NCBI RefSeq assembly: GCF_001724605.1
Contig: NZ_MEEX01000028.1
Span: 56,060-120,059 of the forward strand
DNA: 64,000 nt
Reading direction: 5' to 3'
Source of the DNA: Phenylobacterium sp. SCN 70-31
GTDB taxonomy: Bacteria > Pseudomonadota > Alphaproteobacteria > Caulobacterales > Caulobacteraceae
A program made the translations under genes and the position numbers. The notes under the pieces were generated by a model. That model did no database searches. It was not told the origin of the DNA and saw only the letters and a program-made list of their open reading frames with translations. Of the stretch, positions 35,284 to 44,796 are shown one piece after another. Position 1 is the stretch's first letter. The number at the start of each line of letters is the position of its first letter.

Positions 35284-35435
35284 AGGCTCAGGCTCCGACA
35301 TCCCGTCGGTTCGACAGGTTGAGGGCGGGCGACCTGGAACGGGCGTTGAGCACCTTCCGGAGGGGTGAACGCCGAAGTCCACGGCTCGCCTGCAACGATC
35401 TCGGCGCGACGGAGGGGCTCTCAGAGCCCATCGCG

Positions 35436-35777
35436 CTAAGCCGCCAGCGCGTCCTCGCGCACGCTCCAGCGGTGCGAGCCTTCGCCGAACGGCAGGTGGA
35501 AGCCGTAGGCGGCCCGCTTGCGCTCGTCGCGCCAGGTCTGCTCGAACGAGACGATGACCTCGAGCTGGAGTTCCTCCGGGATCTGCCGGACGTCGTGGCC
35601 CAGGGTTCGGGCCACCTGTTCGATCACCATCGACCGGTGCGCTTCGCCACCGAGCGATAGAAGGGCCTCACGGACGCGCTTGCACAGGGTCTGCCTCACC
35701 CGGATGGGCGGCTTCTTCCCGGTGGGGGCGTCGTTGGCGGGTTCCTGCGGTTTCTGCATGACGCCGACAGCATTCAC
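35436..35777 (-). CDS. Conserved small cytoplasmic protein, unknown
   Basis: 113 residues from a GTG at 35777, or 107 from the ATG at 35759 (MQKPQEPANDAPTGKKPPIR). The core is helical with a winged-helix flavour: VREALLSLGGEAHRSMVIEQ, VARTLGHDVRQIPEELQLEV, SFEQTWRDERKRAAYGFHLP. The ordered part looks like an HTH fold, so DNA binding is a possibility. It is convergent with the ABC-F gene, and 78 bp upstream of its start lies the feoB stop on the same strand. Confidence 0.65.
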   Translation of the reverse strand: MNAVGVMQKPQEPANDAPTGKKPPIRVRQTLCKRVREALLSLGGEAHRSMVIEQVARTLGHDVRQIPEELQLEVIVSFEQTWRDERKRAAYGFHLPFGEGSHRWSVREDALAA

Positions 35778-35854
35778 CCTGTTCCTTTATCGGCCGGTTA
35801 AATCGCACGGGAAAGGCGAGGTTAACGCCGGGACGGCGCCCGTCGGCCAGGCCG

Positions 35855-37725
<1,871 letters not shown>

Positions 37726-37729
<4 letters not shown>

Positions 37730-38052
37730 CGGTCCGCCTCCAGCCGCACCCACACGTCGGCGGCGTCGCGCCGGCGCAACGCGACACGCATGTCGTCCAG
37801 CTTCACCGCGATGGGGTCGGCGCCGAACAGCCCCTGATGCAGCACCTCGAAGGCGGCGCCCTCGACGAAGCCGAACTCCAGCAGGCGACGCTCCAGTTCG
37901 TGGACGTCCACGGCATGCTCCGTGGCGTGATCGGCCCGCACCTCGGCGATGACGCCGTGGTCACCGGGCCGGGCCTGGCTCAGGCGGACGAGTCCTTCCG
38001 CGGACGCCCCTACTTCCGCAGGCGCAACGGGGGCGCCGACTGTCTCGTGCAT
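37726..38052 (-). CDS. feoA: Ferrous iron transport protein FeoA
   Basis: 108 residues from the ATG at 38052 (MHETVGAPVAPAEVG). SH3-like FeoA core: LVRLSQARPGDHGVIAEV, LERRLLEFGFVEGAAFEVLH, GADPIAVKLDDMRVALRRRDA. It has an N-terminal extension of about 25 residues. Cytoplasmic partner of FeoB. The frame is open to 38100, but that start lies inside the Fur-box-like sequence, so it is rejected. Confidence 0.9.
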
Positions 38053-38080
38053 CGTATCCCAGGAATTCCAGCGCCCGCCA

Positions 38081-38100
38081 CTAATGCGAACGATTATCAA
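38081..38100 (-). promoter_or_regulatory. Fur-box-like site upstream of feoAB
   Basis: On the minus strand this reads TTGATAATCGTTCGCATTAG, close to alphaproteobacterial Fur boxes (GATAAT-type half followed by TCGCATTA). It sits 29 bp upstream of the feoA start, where bound Fur-Fe would block the promoter. Assigned from pattern and position only. Confidence 0.62.
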
Positions 38101-38284
38101 CTATTGCGTGGCCGGCCCCGACGCAAGGGCCGCATTGACGCGGTCCTCCTCGGGCGTCGACCGGTCGCGGCGGGGCCTCGTGGCGTTTCCTGCGCCCTGC
38201 AGGTTCTGGGGATGTCTTTGGGGATGCGTTCGCGCGTCTGGCCGATTGCACCCCCGAGGCCAGCCGGTGTAACCAGCAACCGCT

Positions 38285-38323
38285 GCCCCTGTGGTGAAAC
38301 TGGTAGACGCGCCGGACTCAAAA
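38285..38323 (+). pseudogene. tRNA-Leu(CAA), 5' half only, cut in the anticodon loop
   Basis: GCCCCTG acceptor strand, TGGTGAAACTGGTAGACGC D-arm and the CCGGA anticodon-stem strand are followed by the loop CTCAAAA (anticodon CAA at 38319-38321). The complementary TCCGG and the 3' half ending CAGGGGC-ACCA do not follow; instead unrelated sequence leads to a tyrosine recombinase gene 95 bp downstream. No matching 3' half occurs elsewhere in this window. This looks like the left junction (attL) of the metal-resistance island. Confidence 0.78.
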
Positions 38324-38418
38324 GCCAGGAGCGTCTATCTTTCGCTGCAAAAACAGCAGCTTAATAGGCCTTCGGACTTACACATGTCCTGCACACCTGC
38401 TCAGCAGGAGCCGAAGAC

Positions 38419-39651
38419 ATGCCCGCCGAACGCCATACCCTTCTCGACGGCCGAGTTCACGTTTACAGGCGCGAAAACAGCCGCTTCTGGCAATGCGCCA
38501 TCTACCTCAGCGGCCGGAACCATCGAGCGTCGACCCACCAGGACCGGCTCGACGCGGCGCTGACCGTCGCTCGTGAGTGGGCGCTCGACCGCATCGCCGA
38601 AGATCGGTTGGGCTCTCGCAGCCTTGGGCTCAACCGGGCGGTCGCGACCGTCCCGCCACTGCCCTCTTCCCCGACGGCCAAGACCTTCAAGCAGGCCGCG
38701 GAAGCGTTCATGGCTGAGTACCGCGTCCTGACCGCCGGTGAGCGGAATGCGCGCTACGTCGAGAACAAGGAACGGCACCTCAAGCTCTATCTTCTCCCGT
38801 TCTTCGGCAAACGCCCGGTCAGCGAGGTGACAGCGGGTCTGATCCAGCAATATCGCGTCGCGCGGCTCGGCAACGCGGGCGGCAAGCGCCCGGCGCGGAG
38901 CACCTTGCATCAGGAGACGGTCACGCTTCGCCAGGTGCTCAAGTCGGCGAACCGCCATGGATGGATCGCCGCCGTTCCAGACATGTCGGCGCCGTACAAG
39001 ACGTCGGGGAAGATCTCGCACCGCGCGTGGTTCTCGCCTGAGGAGTACGAACGGCTACGCGCAGCGACCGAAGAACGCGCCCGCAGCCCGAAGCGCGACC
39101 GTTGGCGGAGTGAGTGCGAGCTCTTCCACGACTTCGTGGAGTTCATGGCGAACACTGGGCTCCGCCCCGACGAGGCCCAGCGCCTCGAATTCCGAGACGT
39201 GAAGGTCGTGACAGACGCCGCCACGCGGCAACGCATTCTGGAGATCGACGTCCGCGGCAAACGCGGTGTCGGCTTCTGCAAGAGCACGCCCGACGCGGTC
39301 GCCCCCTTCGAGCGGCTGCTGAAGCGGCGCGGCGTGTGCAAGCCGACAGCTCCCGTGTTCGGGAAGATCCAGCGGCAGCTCATGAACGCAGTGCTCGACG
39401 AGCTAGGGCTGAAGGAGGATCGCGACGGCAACCCGCGCACCGCCTACAGCCTGCGTCACACGTACATCTGCCTGCGCCTGCTCGAAGGCGCCGACATCTA
39501 CCAGGTGGCCAAGAACTGCCGGACGAGCGTGGAGATGATCGAGAAATTCTACGCGTCCCACATCAAGACGCGCGTGGATGCAGCAGCGCTTAACGGCCGT
39601 TCCAAAACGCGGAAGGTCCCTTCCGCGGGAAAGGCGCTGGCGAACGCCTAG
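38419..39651 (+). CDS. Tyrosine recombinase (island integrase)
   Basis: 410 residues. N-terminal SAM-like core-binding domain around residues 95-190 (TFKQAAEAFMAEYRVLTAG, YLLPFFGKRPVSEVTAGLIQ read with gaps), then the catalytic domain: first Arg in FMANTGLRPDEAQRLEF, RHTY in TAYSLRHTYICLRLLEG, and the nucleophile Tyr in SVEMIEKFYASHIKTR. It is directly adjacent to a tRNA-Leu broken in the anticodon loop, a known target of this enzyme class. AGGAG precedes the ATG. It marks the left end of the island. Confidence 0.93.
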   Translation: MPAERHTLLDGRVHVYRRENSRFWQCAIYLSGRNHRASTHQDRLDAALTVAREWALDRIAEDRLGSRSLGLNRAVATVPPLPSSPTAKTFKQAAEAFMAEYRVLTAGERNARYVENKERHLKLYLLPFFGKRPVSEVTAGLIQQYRVARLGNAGGKRPARSTLHQETVTLRQVLKSANRHGWIAAVPDMSAPYKTSGKISHRAWFSPEEYERLRAATEERARSPKRDRWRSECELFHDFVEFMANTGLRPDEAQRLEFRDVKVVTDAATRQRILEIDVRGKRGVGFCKSTPDAVAPFERLLKRRGVCKPTAPVFGKIQRQLMNAVLDELGLKEDRDGNPRTAYSLRHTYICLRLLEGADIYQVAKNCRTSVEMIEKFYASHIKTRVDAAALNGRSKTRKVPSAGKALANA

Positions 39652-39701
39652 CGCCTTCTTGGCGAACGCCTCCTCGGAAGCTAGATAGGTCTCCGCCGCG
39701 G

Positions 39702-39786
39702 GCGTGGCGAAACTGGTAGACGCACGGCACTCAAAATGCCGCGACCTCGGTCATGTCGGTTCGATTCCGACCGCCCGCACCAAACA
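39702..39786 (+). tRNA. tRNA-Leu(CAA), complete
   Basis: Starts GCGGGCGTGG; the acceptor stem GCGGGCG pairs exactly with CGCCCGC near the 3' end, and CCA is encoded (ACCA). Anticodon stem CGGCA / TGCCG encloses loop CTCAAAA, so the anticodon is CAA and it reads UUG. Type II variable arm CGACCTCGGTCATG; T-arm GTCGGTTCGATTCCGAC pairs fully. It differs from the truncated copy at 38285 in both acceptor and anticodon stems, so it is a separate gene, placed 50 bp after the integrase. Confidence 0.93.
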
Positions 39787-39817
39787 ATCTCCGACAATGC
39801 CGGGCTGCTATCGGGAC

Positions 39818-40315
39818 TCAGCCGACGCAGTCTGGGCACACGCCGTGGACTTCCAGAACGAGACGGTTGGGCTTGAAGCCTCGTGCAGAAGCGGCCGCGA
39901 ATGCGGTCTGATCGATTTCGAGTTCACATTCCTGGGCCCTGCCGCAGCAGTCGCAGATCAGGAATTCGATCGCTGAGCGGCCGTGATGGCGGTCGCAGGC
40001 CACGAATGCATTCAAGCTCTCGATCCGGTGTGCGAGGCCGACGCGAACCAAGAACTCCAGAGCCCGGTAAACCGTCGGTGGCTTGGCTGCGTAGCTTGGC
40101 CTCGAGAGCGCCTGCAACAGCTCATAGGCGCCGATCGGCCTCTCCGCGCGAACCAACAAGTCGTAGATGCGTGCTCGCCCTGGAGTCCAGGTTTGGCCCA
40201 CCCGAGCACAGTGGTCGGAGGCTTCGGCGAGCCGCCGTTCGACCGCATTGTCGGCAAGCTCGCCCTTCGTTCGGTGGCTACACGCCATGCCCGGCGGCTC
40301 GAACTGGTGGCCCAT
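39818..40315 (-). CDS. Fur-family regulator, Zur-like
   Basis: 165 residues. Winged helix: WTPGRARIYDLLVRAERPIG, ELLQALSRPSYAAKPPTVYR (recognition helix). Metal sites: HRIESLNAFVACDRHHG, FLICDCCGRAQECE and GVCPDC give the two CxxC pairs of the structural zinc site and the His-rich regulatory site of Zur. Its ATG overlaps the stop of the CusF-like gene (TGATG). Third gene of a merR-cusF-zur minus-strand operon, so zinc repression and MerR-type activation are linked on the island. Confidence 0.85.
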   Translation of the reverse strand: MGHQFEPPGMACSHRTKGELADNAVERRLAEASDHCARVGQTWTPGRARIYDLLVRAERPIGAYELLQALSRPSYAAKPPTVYRALEFLVRVGLAHRIESLNAFVACDRHHGRSAIEFLICDCCGRAQECELEIDQTAFAAASARGFKPNRLVLEVHGVCPDCVG

Positions 40316-40713
40316 CAGCTCGCCGGCGCTGGAGAAACGTAGAGGATCTCGCCCGCCTCATCCTGCACGGTAGCGCGGAAGTAGACGCGCGCGCCCGGCC
40401 GAAGGCGTGCGATATCGCTTTGCCGGACACGAAAGTTCATCACCATGCTCGGCCAGTCGTTGCGGGATTGATGCGTGTGACGAAGCGAGACCGTCAACCT
40501 GCTCGGATCGATTGCGACCACCTCTCCAAGTCCTTCCTCGGTGCCGAACTGCGAGATCAGCGGGCGTACTGGTCGGCCGTGTTCCGGGTCCAACCGCTTG
40601 AGCCTCAAATGGCTCATCTCCTCTGGCGTCAGCTCCACGGTCGGCTCCCGCTCGCAGCCGATCAACAGGATGGCGAGCAGGAGCATCAGGGCGGCGCCAG
40701 CAAACGGCCTCAC
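40315..40713 (-). CDS. CusF-like metal-binding lipoprotein
   Basis: 132 residues from a GTG at 40713 that overlaps the merR stop (GTGA); an upstream ATG at 40749 would overlap merR by 40 nt. A lipoprotein signal (LLLAILLIGCERE, lipobox LIGC) tethers it in the periplasm. The C-terminal domain matches the CusF fold: GEVVAIDPSRLTVSLRHTH, then DWPSMVMNFRV, which aligns with CusF's Trp-x-x-Met-x-Met metal site, and RPGARVYFRATVQD. CusF delivers Cu(I)/Ag(I) to an RND pump; here it could serve the CzcCBA pump or buffer metal. Confidence 0.78.
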   Translation of the reverse strand: MRPFAGAALMLLLAILLIGCEREPTVELTPEEMSHLRLKRLDPEHGRPVRPLISQFGTEEGLGEVVAIDPSRLTVSLRHTHQSRNDWPSMVMNFRVRQSDIARLRPGARVYFRATVQDEAGEILYVSPAPAS

Positions 40714-41150
40714 GGGAGCGCTCGGGAGGTCGAGTGATCCGTGACGCAAAGGGCGTGATCGGCCAAAGTTTCGATGACGCGGCAGTCGCCGGCGAGGCCA
40801 CGGCAGCTGGTCGCAACCATGCGCTTCAACTCGGACCGCAACGCCTGCAACTGGGCAATCTTCGTCTCGATTGAGGTCAGCTGTTCTGCTGCGAGGGCGT
40901 TTGCGTCGTCACAGGCGTAATCCGGATGATCGGCTAGGTCGAGCAAGGTGCGGATCGCGTCGACGGAAAAGCCAAGCTGGCGCGCGTGCTTGATGAACGC
41001 CAACCGACGCACGGCCCGATCATCGTAAATGCGGCGATCGCTCTCGGTGCGGTCCGGTTTGAGCAGAAGCCCGATCTGCTCGTAGAAGCGGATCGTCGGG
41101 ACCTTCACGTCGGTCGCCTTGGCGAGTTTGCCGATTGTGAGCGCTGGCAT
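40710..41150 (-). CDS. MerR-family metal-responsive activator, CadR/PbrR-like
   Basis: 146 residues from the ATG at 41150 with AGGAGG 6 nt upstream; the longer frame to 41198 overlaps the operator and is rejected. N-terminal winged helix: TIGKLAKATDVKVPTIRFYE, DRTESDRRIYDDRAVRRLAF. The metal-binding Cys are Cys80, Cys116 and Cys123, spaced like CadR/PbrR (one Cys before the dimer helix, two after), with another at Cys135. It is divergent from the CDF1 operon across a MerR-type promoter, which it should bend open on binding Cd, Pb or Zn. Confidence 0.9.
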   Translation of the reverse strand: MPALTIGKLAKATDVKVPTIRFYEQIGLLLKPDRTESDRRIYDDRAVRRLAFIKHARQLGFSVDAIRTLLDLADHPDYACDDANALAAEQLTSIETKIAQLQALRSELKRMVATSCRGLAGDCRVIETLADHALCVTDHSTSRALP

Positions 41151-41182
41151 GCGGCCTCCTGTCGTGCCGTCAAAATAGGTGC

Positions 41183-41213
41183 TTGATCCTCTAGCCACTA
41201 GAGGGTGCAGGGT
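41183..41213 (+). promoter_or_regulatory. MerR-type promoter 1 (CDF1-czc operon)
   Basis: -35 TTGATC at 41183-41188, 19-bp spacer, -10 CAGGGT at 41208-41213. The over-long spacer holds a perfect 7-bp dyad, CCTCTAG-CCA-CTAGAGG (41188-41204). This is the hallmark of promoters activated by MerR proteins by DNA untwisting, and it resembles known CadR/PbrR operators. Transcription would start at about 41220, at the ATG of CDF1 itself. Confidence 0.85.
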
Positions 41214-41219
41214 GGTTGC

Positions 41220-41918
41220 ATGTCCAGTTGTTCAACCTCCGAGAGGCCGGCTGCCGCGGGATGTGGCTGCGGGAGCGCCGTCGCGTTCGACGGCGCGTCT
41301 CCGGCCTACAAGCGCGCCCTCACCGCCGTCATCGCTATCAACATCGTTGGCTTTGTCGTCGTCGCCATCGGCAGCTGGCTCGCCGACTCGGCTGCGCTGG
41401 CGGCCAACACACTCGACTTCGCAGCCGATGCGGCCACCTACGCCTTGAGCTTGTGGGTGATCGGCAAGAGCGTCCAGTTGCGTTCCGGCGCCGCATTCAT
41501 CAAAAGCGCCAGCCTCGCCGTGATGGCGACCGGCATCCTCGGCCTGGCCATCTGGCGGGCGCTCACCGGGGCCTCGCCGGAGGGCGGCGCTATCTCCGGC
41601 CTGGGCCTGTTCGGCGCAGCCGCCAACCTCCTGGCGGCCCTGCTTCTGGTGCGCTTCCGCGAGGGCGACGCCAACGTCCGGTCCGTCTGGCTCTGCACGC
41701 GCAATGACCTCATCCAATGCCTTGCCGTGGCAGCCACCGGCGTGGCTGTCACTGTGGCAGGGTCGCGCTGGCCGGACGTGATCGTGGGCGTGCTGCTGGC
41801 AGCGGTCTTTTTCCGCTCCGCTTGGCAGATCACCGCTCAGGCCCGTGAAGAGCGTCGCGCGGCGAAAGCCGAACGTGATTTTGTAACGCATTCCCAGCGC
41901 TCGTCAGTCTCGATATAG
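41220..41918 (+). CDS. Cation diffusion facilitator-like transporter 1 (Cys-rich N-terminus)
   Basis: 232 residues from the ATG at 41220. The N-terminus has Cys residues (MSSCS, AAGCGCGSA) that could bind metal. Six transmembrane helices: AVIAINIVGFVVVAIGSWLA, LDFAADAATYALSLWV (TM2 DxxxD metal site), VMATGILGLAIWRAL, LFGAAANLLAALLLV, then TM5 RNDLIQCLAVAATGVAV and PDVIVGVLLAAVFF. The TM5 metal motif is NDLIQC rather than the canonical H/DxxxD. No long C-terminal cytoplasmic domain. First gene of the long efflux operon; exports Zn/Cd/Co-type cations by family. Confidence 0.87.
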   Translation: MSSCSTSERPAAAGCGCGSAVAFDGASPAYKRALTAVIAINIVGFVVVAIGSWLADSAALAANTLDFAADAATYALSLWVIGKSVQLRSGAAFIKSASLAVMATGILGLAIWRALTGASPEGGAISGLGLFGAAANLLAALLLVRFREGDANVRSVWLCTRNDLIQCLAVAATGVAVTVAGSRWPDVIVGVLLAAVFFRSAWQITAQAREERRAAKAERDFVTHSQRSSVSI

Positions 41919-41927
41919 GGACGGGCG

Positions 41928-42293
41928 ATGGAATGGACCTCACCCTGGTGGCGGAAGGTCGGCATGGTGCTCGCTGCGCTCGTGCTGACCGTGCTCACGC
42001 TCGGGCCGGGTCTCGACGGCCTCATCTGCCGCGACGAAGGCAGCCTGAGCGCCGTTGCGGCTGAACTGCCTGTCGCCGCCGCCCCCGCCGACGATGCTGG
42101 TCCACCGCCTCTCGACGAGGGACGCGGCATCTGCATCCACGGACATTGCCATCACAGCGCGCCCTACGTACCGGCCACGCTAGCCGCCGGCGAGCTGTCC
42201 GCTCCGCTGCTGGCGGTTGCCCACCCGTTCGTGCGCAACCGGGTGCCGATCTCCGATCCCAAGTTCGGGCTGATCCGACCTCCCAGAGCCTGA
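41928..42293 (+). CDS. Small secreted His/Cys protein upstream of czcC
   Basis: 121 residues. One N-terminal hydrophobic segment (VGMVLAALVLTVLTLGPGLD), then Ala/Pro-rich sequence and a metal-binding-looking knot GICIHGHCHHSAP with two Cys and four His. The position just before czcC recalls CzcI of Cupriavidus, also a small periplasmic protein, but I see no clear sequence homology. It lies 9 bp after CDF1 and 48 bp before czcC in the same polycistron. A periplasmic metal sensor or buffer is the most likely role. Confidence 0.68.
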   Translation: MEWTSPWWRKVGMVLAALVLTVLTLGPGLDGLICRDEGSLSAVAAELPVAAAPADDAGPPPLDEGRGICIHGHCHHSAPYVPATLAAGELSAPLLAVAHPFVRNRVPISDPKFGLIRPPRA

Positions 42294-42341
42294 CGGCTCG
42301 CGCGCTGACGCGCTCATTCCGTCACGTTCAAGAGGGACACC

Positions 42342-43595
42342 ATGAAACCCGACTTCCGCAGCTCGCCTTTGGCGGGACTGCTCTTGCTGGTCAGCCTCGG
42401 CGCAGCGGGCGCCGCTATGGCCGAACCTGCGCCGCCCTTCGCCGCACTGCTGGCCCAGGCGCAGGCCACCGCCCCCCGTCTCGCCGAGGCGCGCGCCAAC
42501 ATCGCTCGGGCCGAAGGGCTCGCAAGGCAGGCAGGCGCGATCCCCAACCCGAGCGTGGGACTCGAGATCGAAAACTTCTCCGGTTCCGGTCCCTTCCGCG
42601 GGACGAGCCTGTCGGAGACCACCGCGACGATCGGTCAGACTGTCGAGCTTGGCGGCAAGCGCTCGGGGCGGGTCGCGGCTGGGCGTGCGGAAGTCGAGGC
42701 GGCTCGCGCCCAGGCCCGCCGGATCGAAGCGGAATACGCCTTCGATTTGGCGGCCGCCTATGCTGATGCCGAGGCGGCCGAACGGAGACTGAAACTCGCC
42801 CATGACTCGCGAAGCCTCGCGGAAGAGGATGCGCGCATCGCCACAGCCCTGGTCGCGGCGGGACGGGAGGCCGACCTGCGGCGTCTCCAGGCTCAGGCGG
42901 CGGTGCAAGCCGCCCGTGCGGCGGTGGACGAAGCCCAGGCTGCGCGTGCGACTGCCTTCGGCAATCTGACAGCCCTCGCCGGGGCGTCGGCGCCAATCAC
43001 CTCGATCCCGGTCAGCCTACTCGAGGCGAAAGCTCCACTCTTCTCCGGAGCCAATCCCGCAGCGAACGCGACGACGGCCTTCCTCGCTGCACAGGCTGAG
43101 CGAGAAGCGGCGGCGCGACGCCTTAGCGTTGAACGACGTCGAGCCATTCCGGATGTGACCCTCTCCGTCGGCCTGCGCCGTTTCCAAGAGGACGACGCCA
43201 CCGCGCTCGTCGCGGGCGTCTCTGTGCCCCTGCCGCTGTTCGATCAGAACCGCGGCAATATCGCCGCCGCTCGGGCTGAACAGACAGCCGCCGAGGCCCG
43301 GCTGAACGCGGCCAGGCTCGACGCCGAAGCCGCCGTCCGCACCAGCACGGCGCGCATCTCAGCGGCCGAAACCCGGCTCGCGGCAGCCCGCGAGGGCGAG
43401 AGCACCGCCGAAGAAGCCTATCGTCTCGCCCGCATCGGGTACGAGGCCGGCAAACTCCCGCTCGCCGAACTGGTCGCCGCCCGCCGCGCCCTGACTGAAG
43501 CGCGCGCCCAAACCATTGCAGCCGCCGTCGAGCGGATCAGCGCCCAGGCCGCGCAAGCTCGGCTCAGCGGCGTCGCCACCCCCGGAGTACAATGA
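42342..43595 (+). CDS. czcC: Outer-membrane factor of the RND metal efflux pump
   Basis: 417 residues, TolC fold. Signal peptide (AGLLLLVSLGAAGAAMAEP), then two homologous helical-hairpin repeats: ARANIARAEGLARQAGAIPN, PSVGLEIENFSGSGPF, LGGKRSGRVAAGRAEVEA, and the second repeat AVPLPLFDQNRGNIAAARAEQ-type (here SVPLPLFDQNRGNIAAA). It forms the exit duct for CzcA. Overlaps czcB by 4 nt. Confidence 0.92.
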   Translation: MKPDFRSSPLAGLLLLVSLGAAGAAMAEPAPPFAALLAQAQATAPRLAEARANIARAEGLARQAGAIPNPSVGLEIENFSGSGPFRGTSLSETTATIGQTVELGGKRSGRVAAGRAEVEAARAQARRIEAEYAFDLAAAYADAEAAERRLKLAHDSRSLAEEDARIATALVAAGREADLRRLQAQAAVQAARAAVDEAQAARATAFGNLTALAGASAPITSIPVSLLEAKAPLFSGANPAANATTAFLAAQAEREAAARRLSVERRRAIPDVTLSVGLRRFQEDDATALVAGVSVPLPLFDQNRGNIAAARAEQTAAEARLNAARLDAEAAVRTSTARISAAETRLAAAREGESTAEEAYRLARIGYEAGKLPLAELVAARRALTEARAQTIAAAVERISAQAAQARLSGVATPGVQ

Positions 43596-44788
43596 TGACA
43601 ATGAAGAGGGACAATGCGCGCCTATATGGCGCGGTCGCGGCCGCAGTGATGCTGGCCGGCGGGGGCGGGTTCGTCCTGTCGAACATGATGAGCAAGCCCG
43701 CGGCTCCCGCCGCTGGCGAGGAGCACGCGGAAGAAGGCGCGGAGGAAGAAGGCCACAGCGAAGAGGGCGCCGCAGCGCCCGAAGGAGTCGTTGCGCTCAC
43801 GCCGACGCAGATCCGCGCTTCCGGAATTCAGCTGGTCGCGGTCACCCGTGGCAGCGGCGGCGAAGTCCGGCTTTCGGGGCGTGTCGAGCCGATGATCGAT
43901 GCCCGGGCCAGCGTTGGAGCGGCTGTGGCCGGCCGCGTGGAACGGGTTCTCGTAGCCGCCGGGCAATCGGTCCGCGCCGGCCAGGGCCTTGCGGTCCTGG
44001 TAAGCGGCGAAGCCGCTACCTTCCGAGCCGACGCCGACGCTGCAGCCGCAGCGGCCGACGCCGCGCGACGCGCCTATCAACGTGACCAGAGCCTTGGCTC
44101 CCAGGGGATCGTTGCACGGCAAGAGGTCGAGACGTCGCGAGCTCAAGCGCTCAGCGCCGAGGCGGCGGCGCGGGCCGCCCGTGCGCGGGCGTCGGCGTCG
44201 GGGGGGCCGAACGCTGCGGGCCGGTTGACCGTCACCAGCCCGATTTCCGGCGTCGTCACCTCTGTCGCGATCGGGCCTGGCGGCTTCGTCACGCAGGGCG
44301 GCGTCGTCGCCGAAGTGACCAACCCCGACCGGGTCGAACTGGTCTTCAATGCACCGCCGAGTGTCGCCACCGGCGTTCGCGCAGGATCCCGGATTCGGGT
44401 CCAAGGGCCCACGGGCGAATTTGACGCCGTGATCGTCGGAGTTGCGACGGCTGCCGGCGAGCAGACGGGTGCGACGGTCATCCGCGCACGCGCGGCTGGA
44501 GGCGTGCTCCCCCCGGCAGGCTCGGCGGTGACGGGCGCGGTCATCACCGGCGCTGAGGCAGGCGGGCTGACAGTGCCAAGCGATGCCGTTCAGAGCATCG
44601 AGGGCTCGAGCGTCGTGTTCGTGGCGGTGAACGGAGGCTTCCGTGCCACACCGGTGCTGGTTGGGCGCCAAGCCGGCGGCCGCACCGAGATCCTCCGCGG
44701 GCTGGGCGGCGAGGAGCGGGTCGCCGCGGCCAACGCCTTCCTCCTGAAAGCCGAACTCGCCAAGGGCGAAGCCGAGCACGGACACTAG
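43592..44788 (+). CDS. czcB: Periplasmic adaptor (membrane fusion) protein of the RND metal pump
   Basis: 398 residues. An N-terminal membrane anchor (LYGAVAAAVMLAGGGGFVLS) is followed by a His/Glu-rich linker (EEHAEEGAEEEGHSEEGA) able to bind cations. The lipoyl/barrel-sandwich hybrid motif is SVGAAVAGRVERVLVAAGQS; then an alpha-hairpin rich in Ala, a second half-lipoyl LTVTSPISGVVTSVAIGPGG, and beta-barrel and membrane-proximal domains. It links CzcA to CzcC. Ends in EAEHGH. Middle gene of czcCBA. Confidence 0.92.
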   Translation: MMTMKRDNARLYGAVAAAVMLAGGGGFVLSNMMSKPAAPAAGEEHAEEGAEEEGHSEEGAAAPEGVVALTPTQIRASGIQLVAVTRGSGGEVRLSGRVEPMIDARASVGAAVAGRVERVLVAAGQSVRAGQGLAVLVSGEAATFRADADAAAAAADAARRAYQRDQSLGSQGIVARQEVETSRAQALSAEAAARAARARASASGGPNAAGRLTVTSPISGVVTSVAIGPGGFVTQGGVVAEVTNPDRVELVFNAPPSVATGVRAGSRIRVQGPTGEFDAVIVGVATAAGEQTGATVIRARAAGGVLPPAGSAVTGAVITGAEAGGLTVPSDAVQSIEGSSVVFVAVNGGFRATPVLVGRQAGGRTEILRGLGGEERVAAANAFLLKAELAKGEAEHGH

Positions 44789-44796
44789 GACTTCCT

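Noticed and set aside
38285..38418. Intron in tRNA-Leu(CAA) at the anticodon loop
   Set aside because: Self-splicing introns do insert there, but no 3' exon (TCCGG to CAGGGGC) follows in the window, and the inserted DNA begins with a tyrosine recombinase. Island integration is simpler.
39704..39976. Open frame starting MAKLVDARHSKCRDLG over the second tRNA-Leu
   Set aside because: The well-known false peptide obtained by translating a tRNA-Leu gene.
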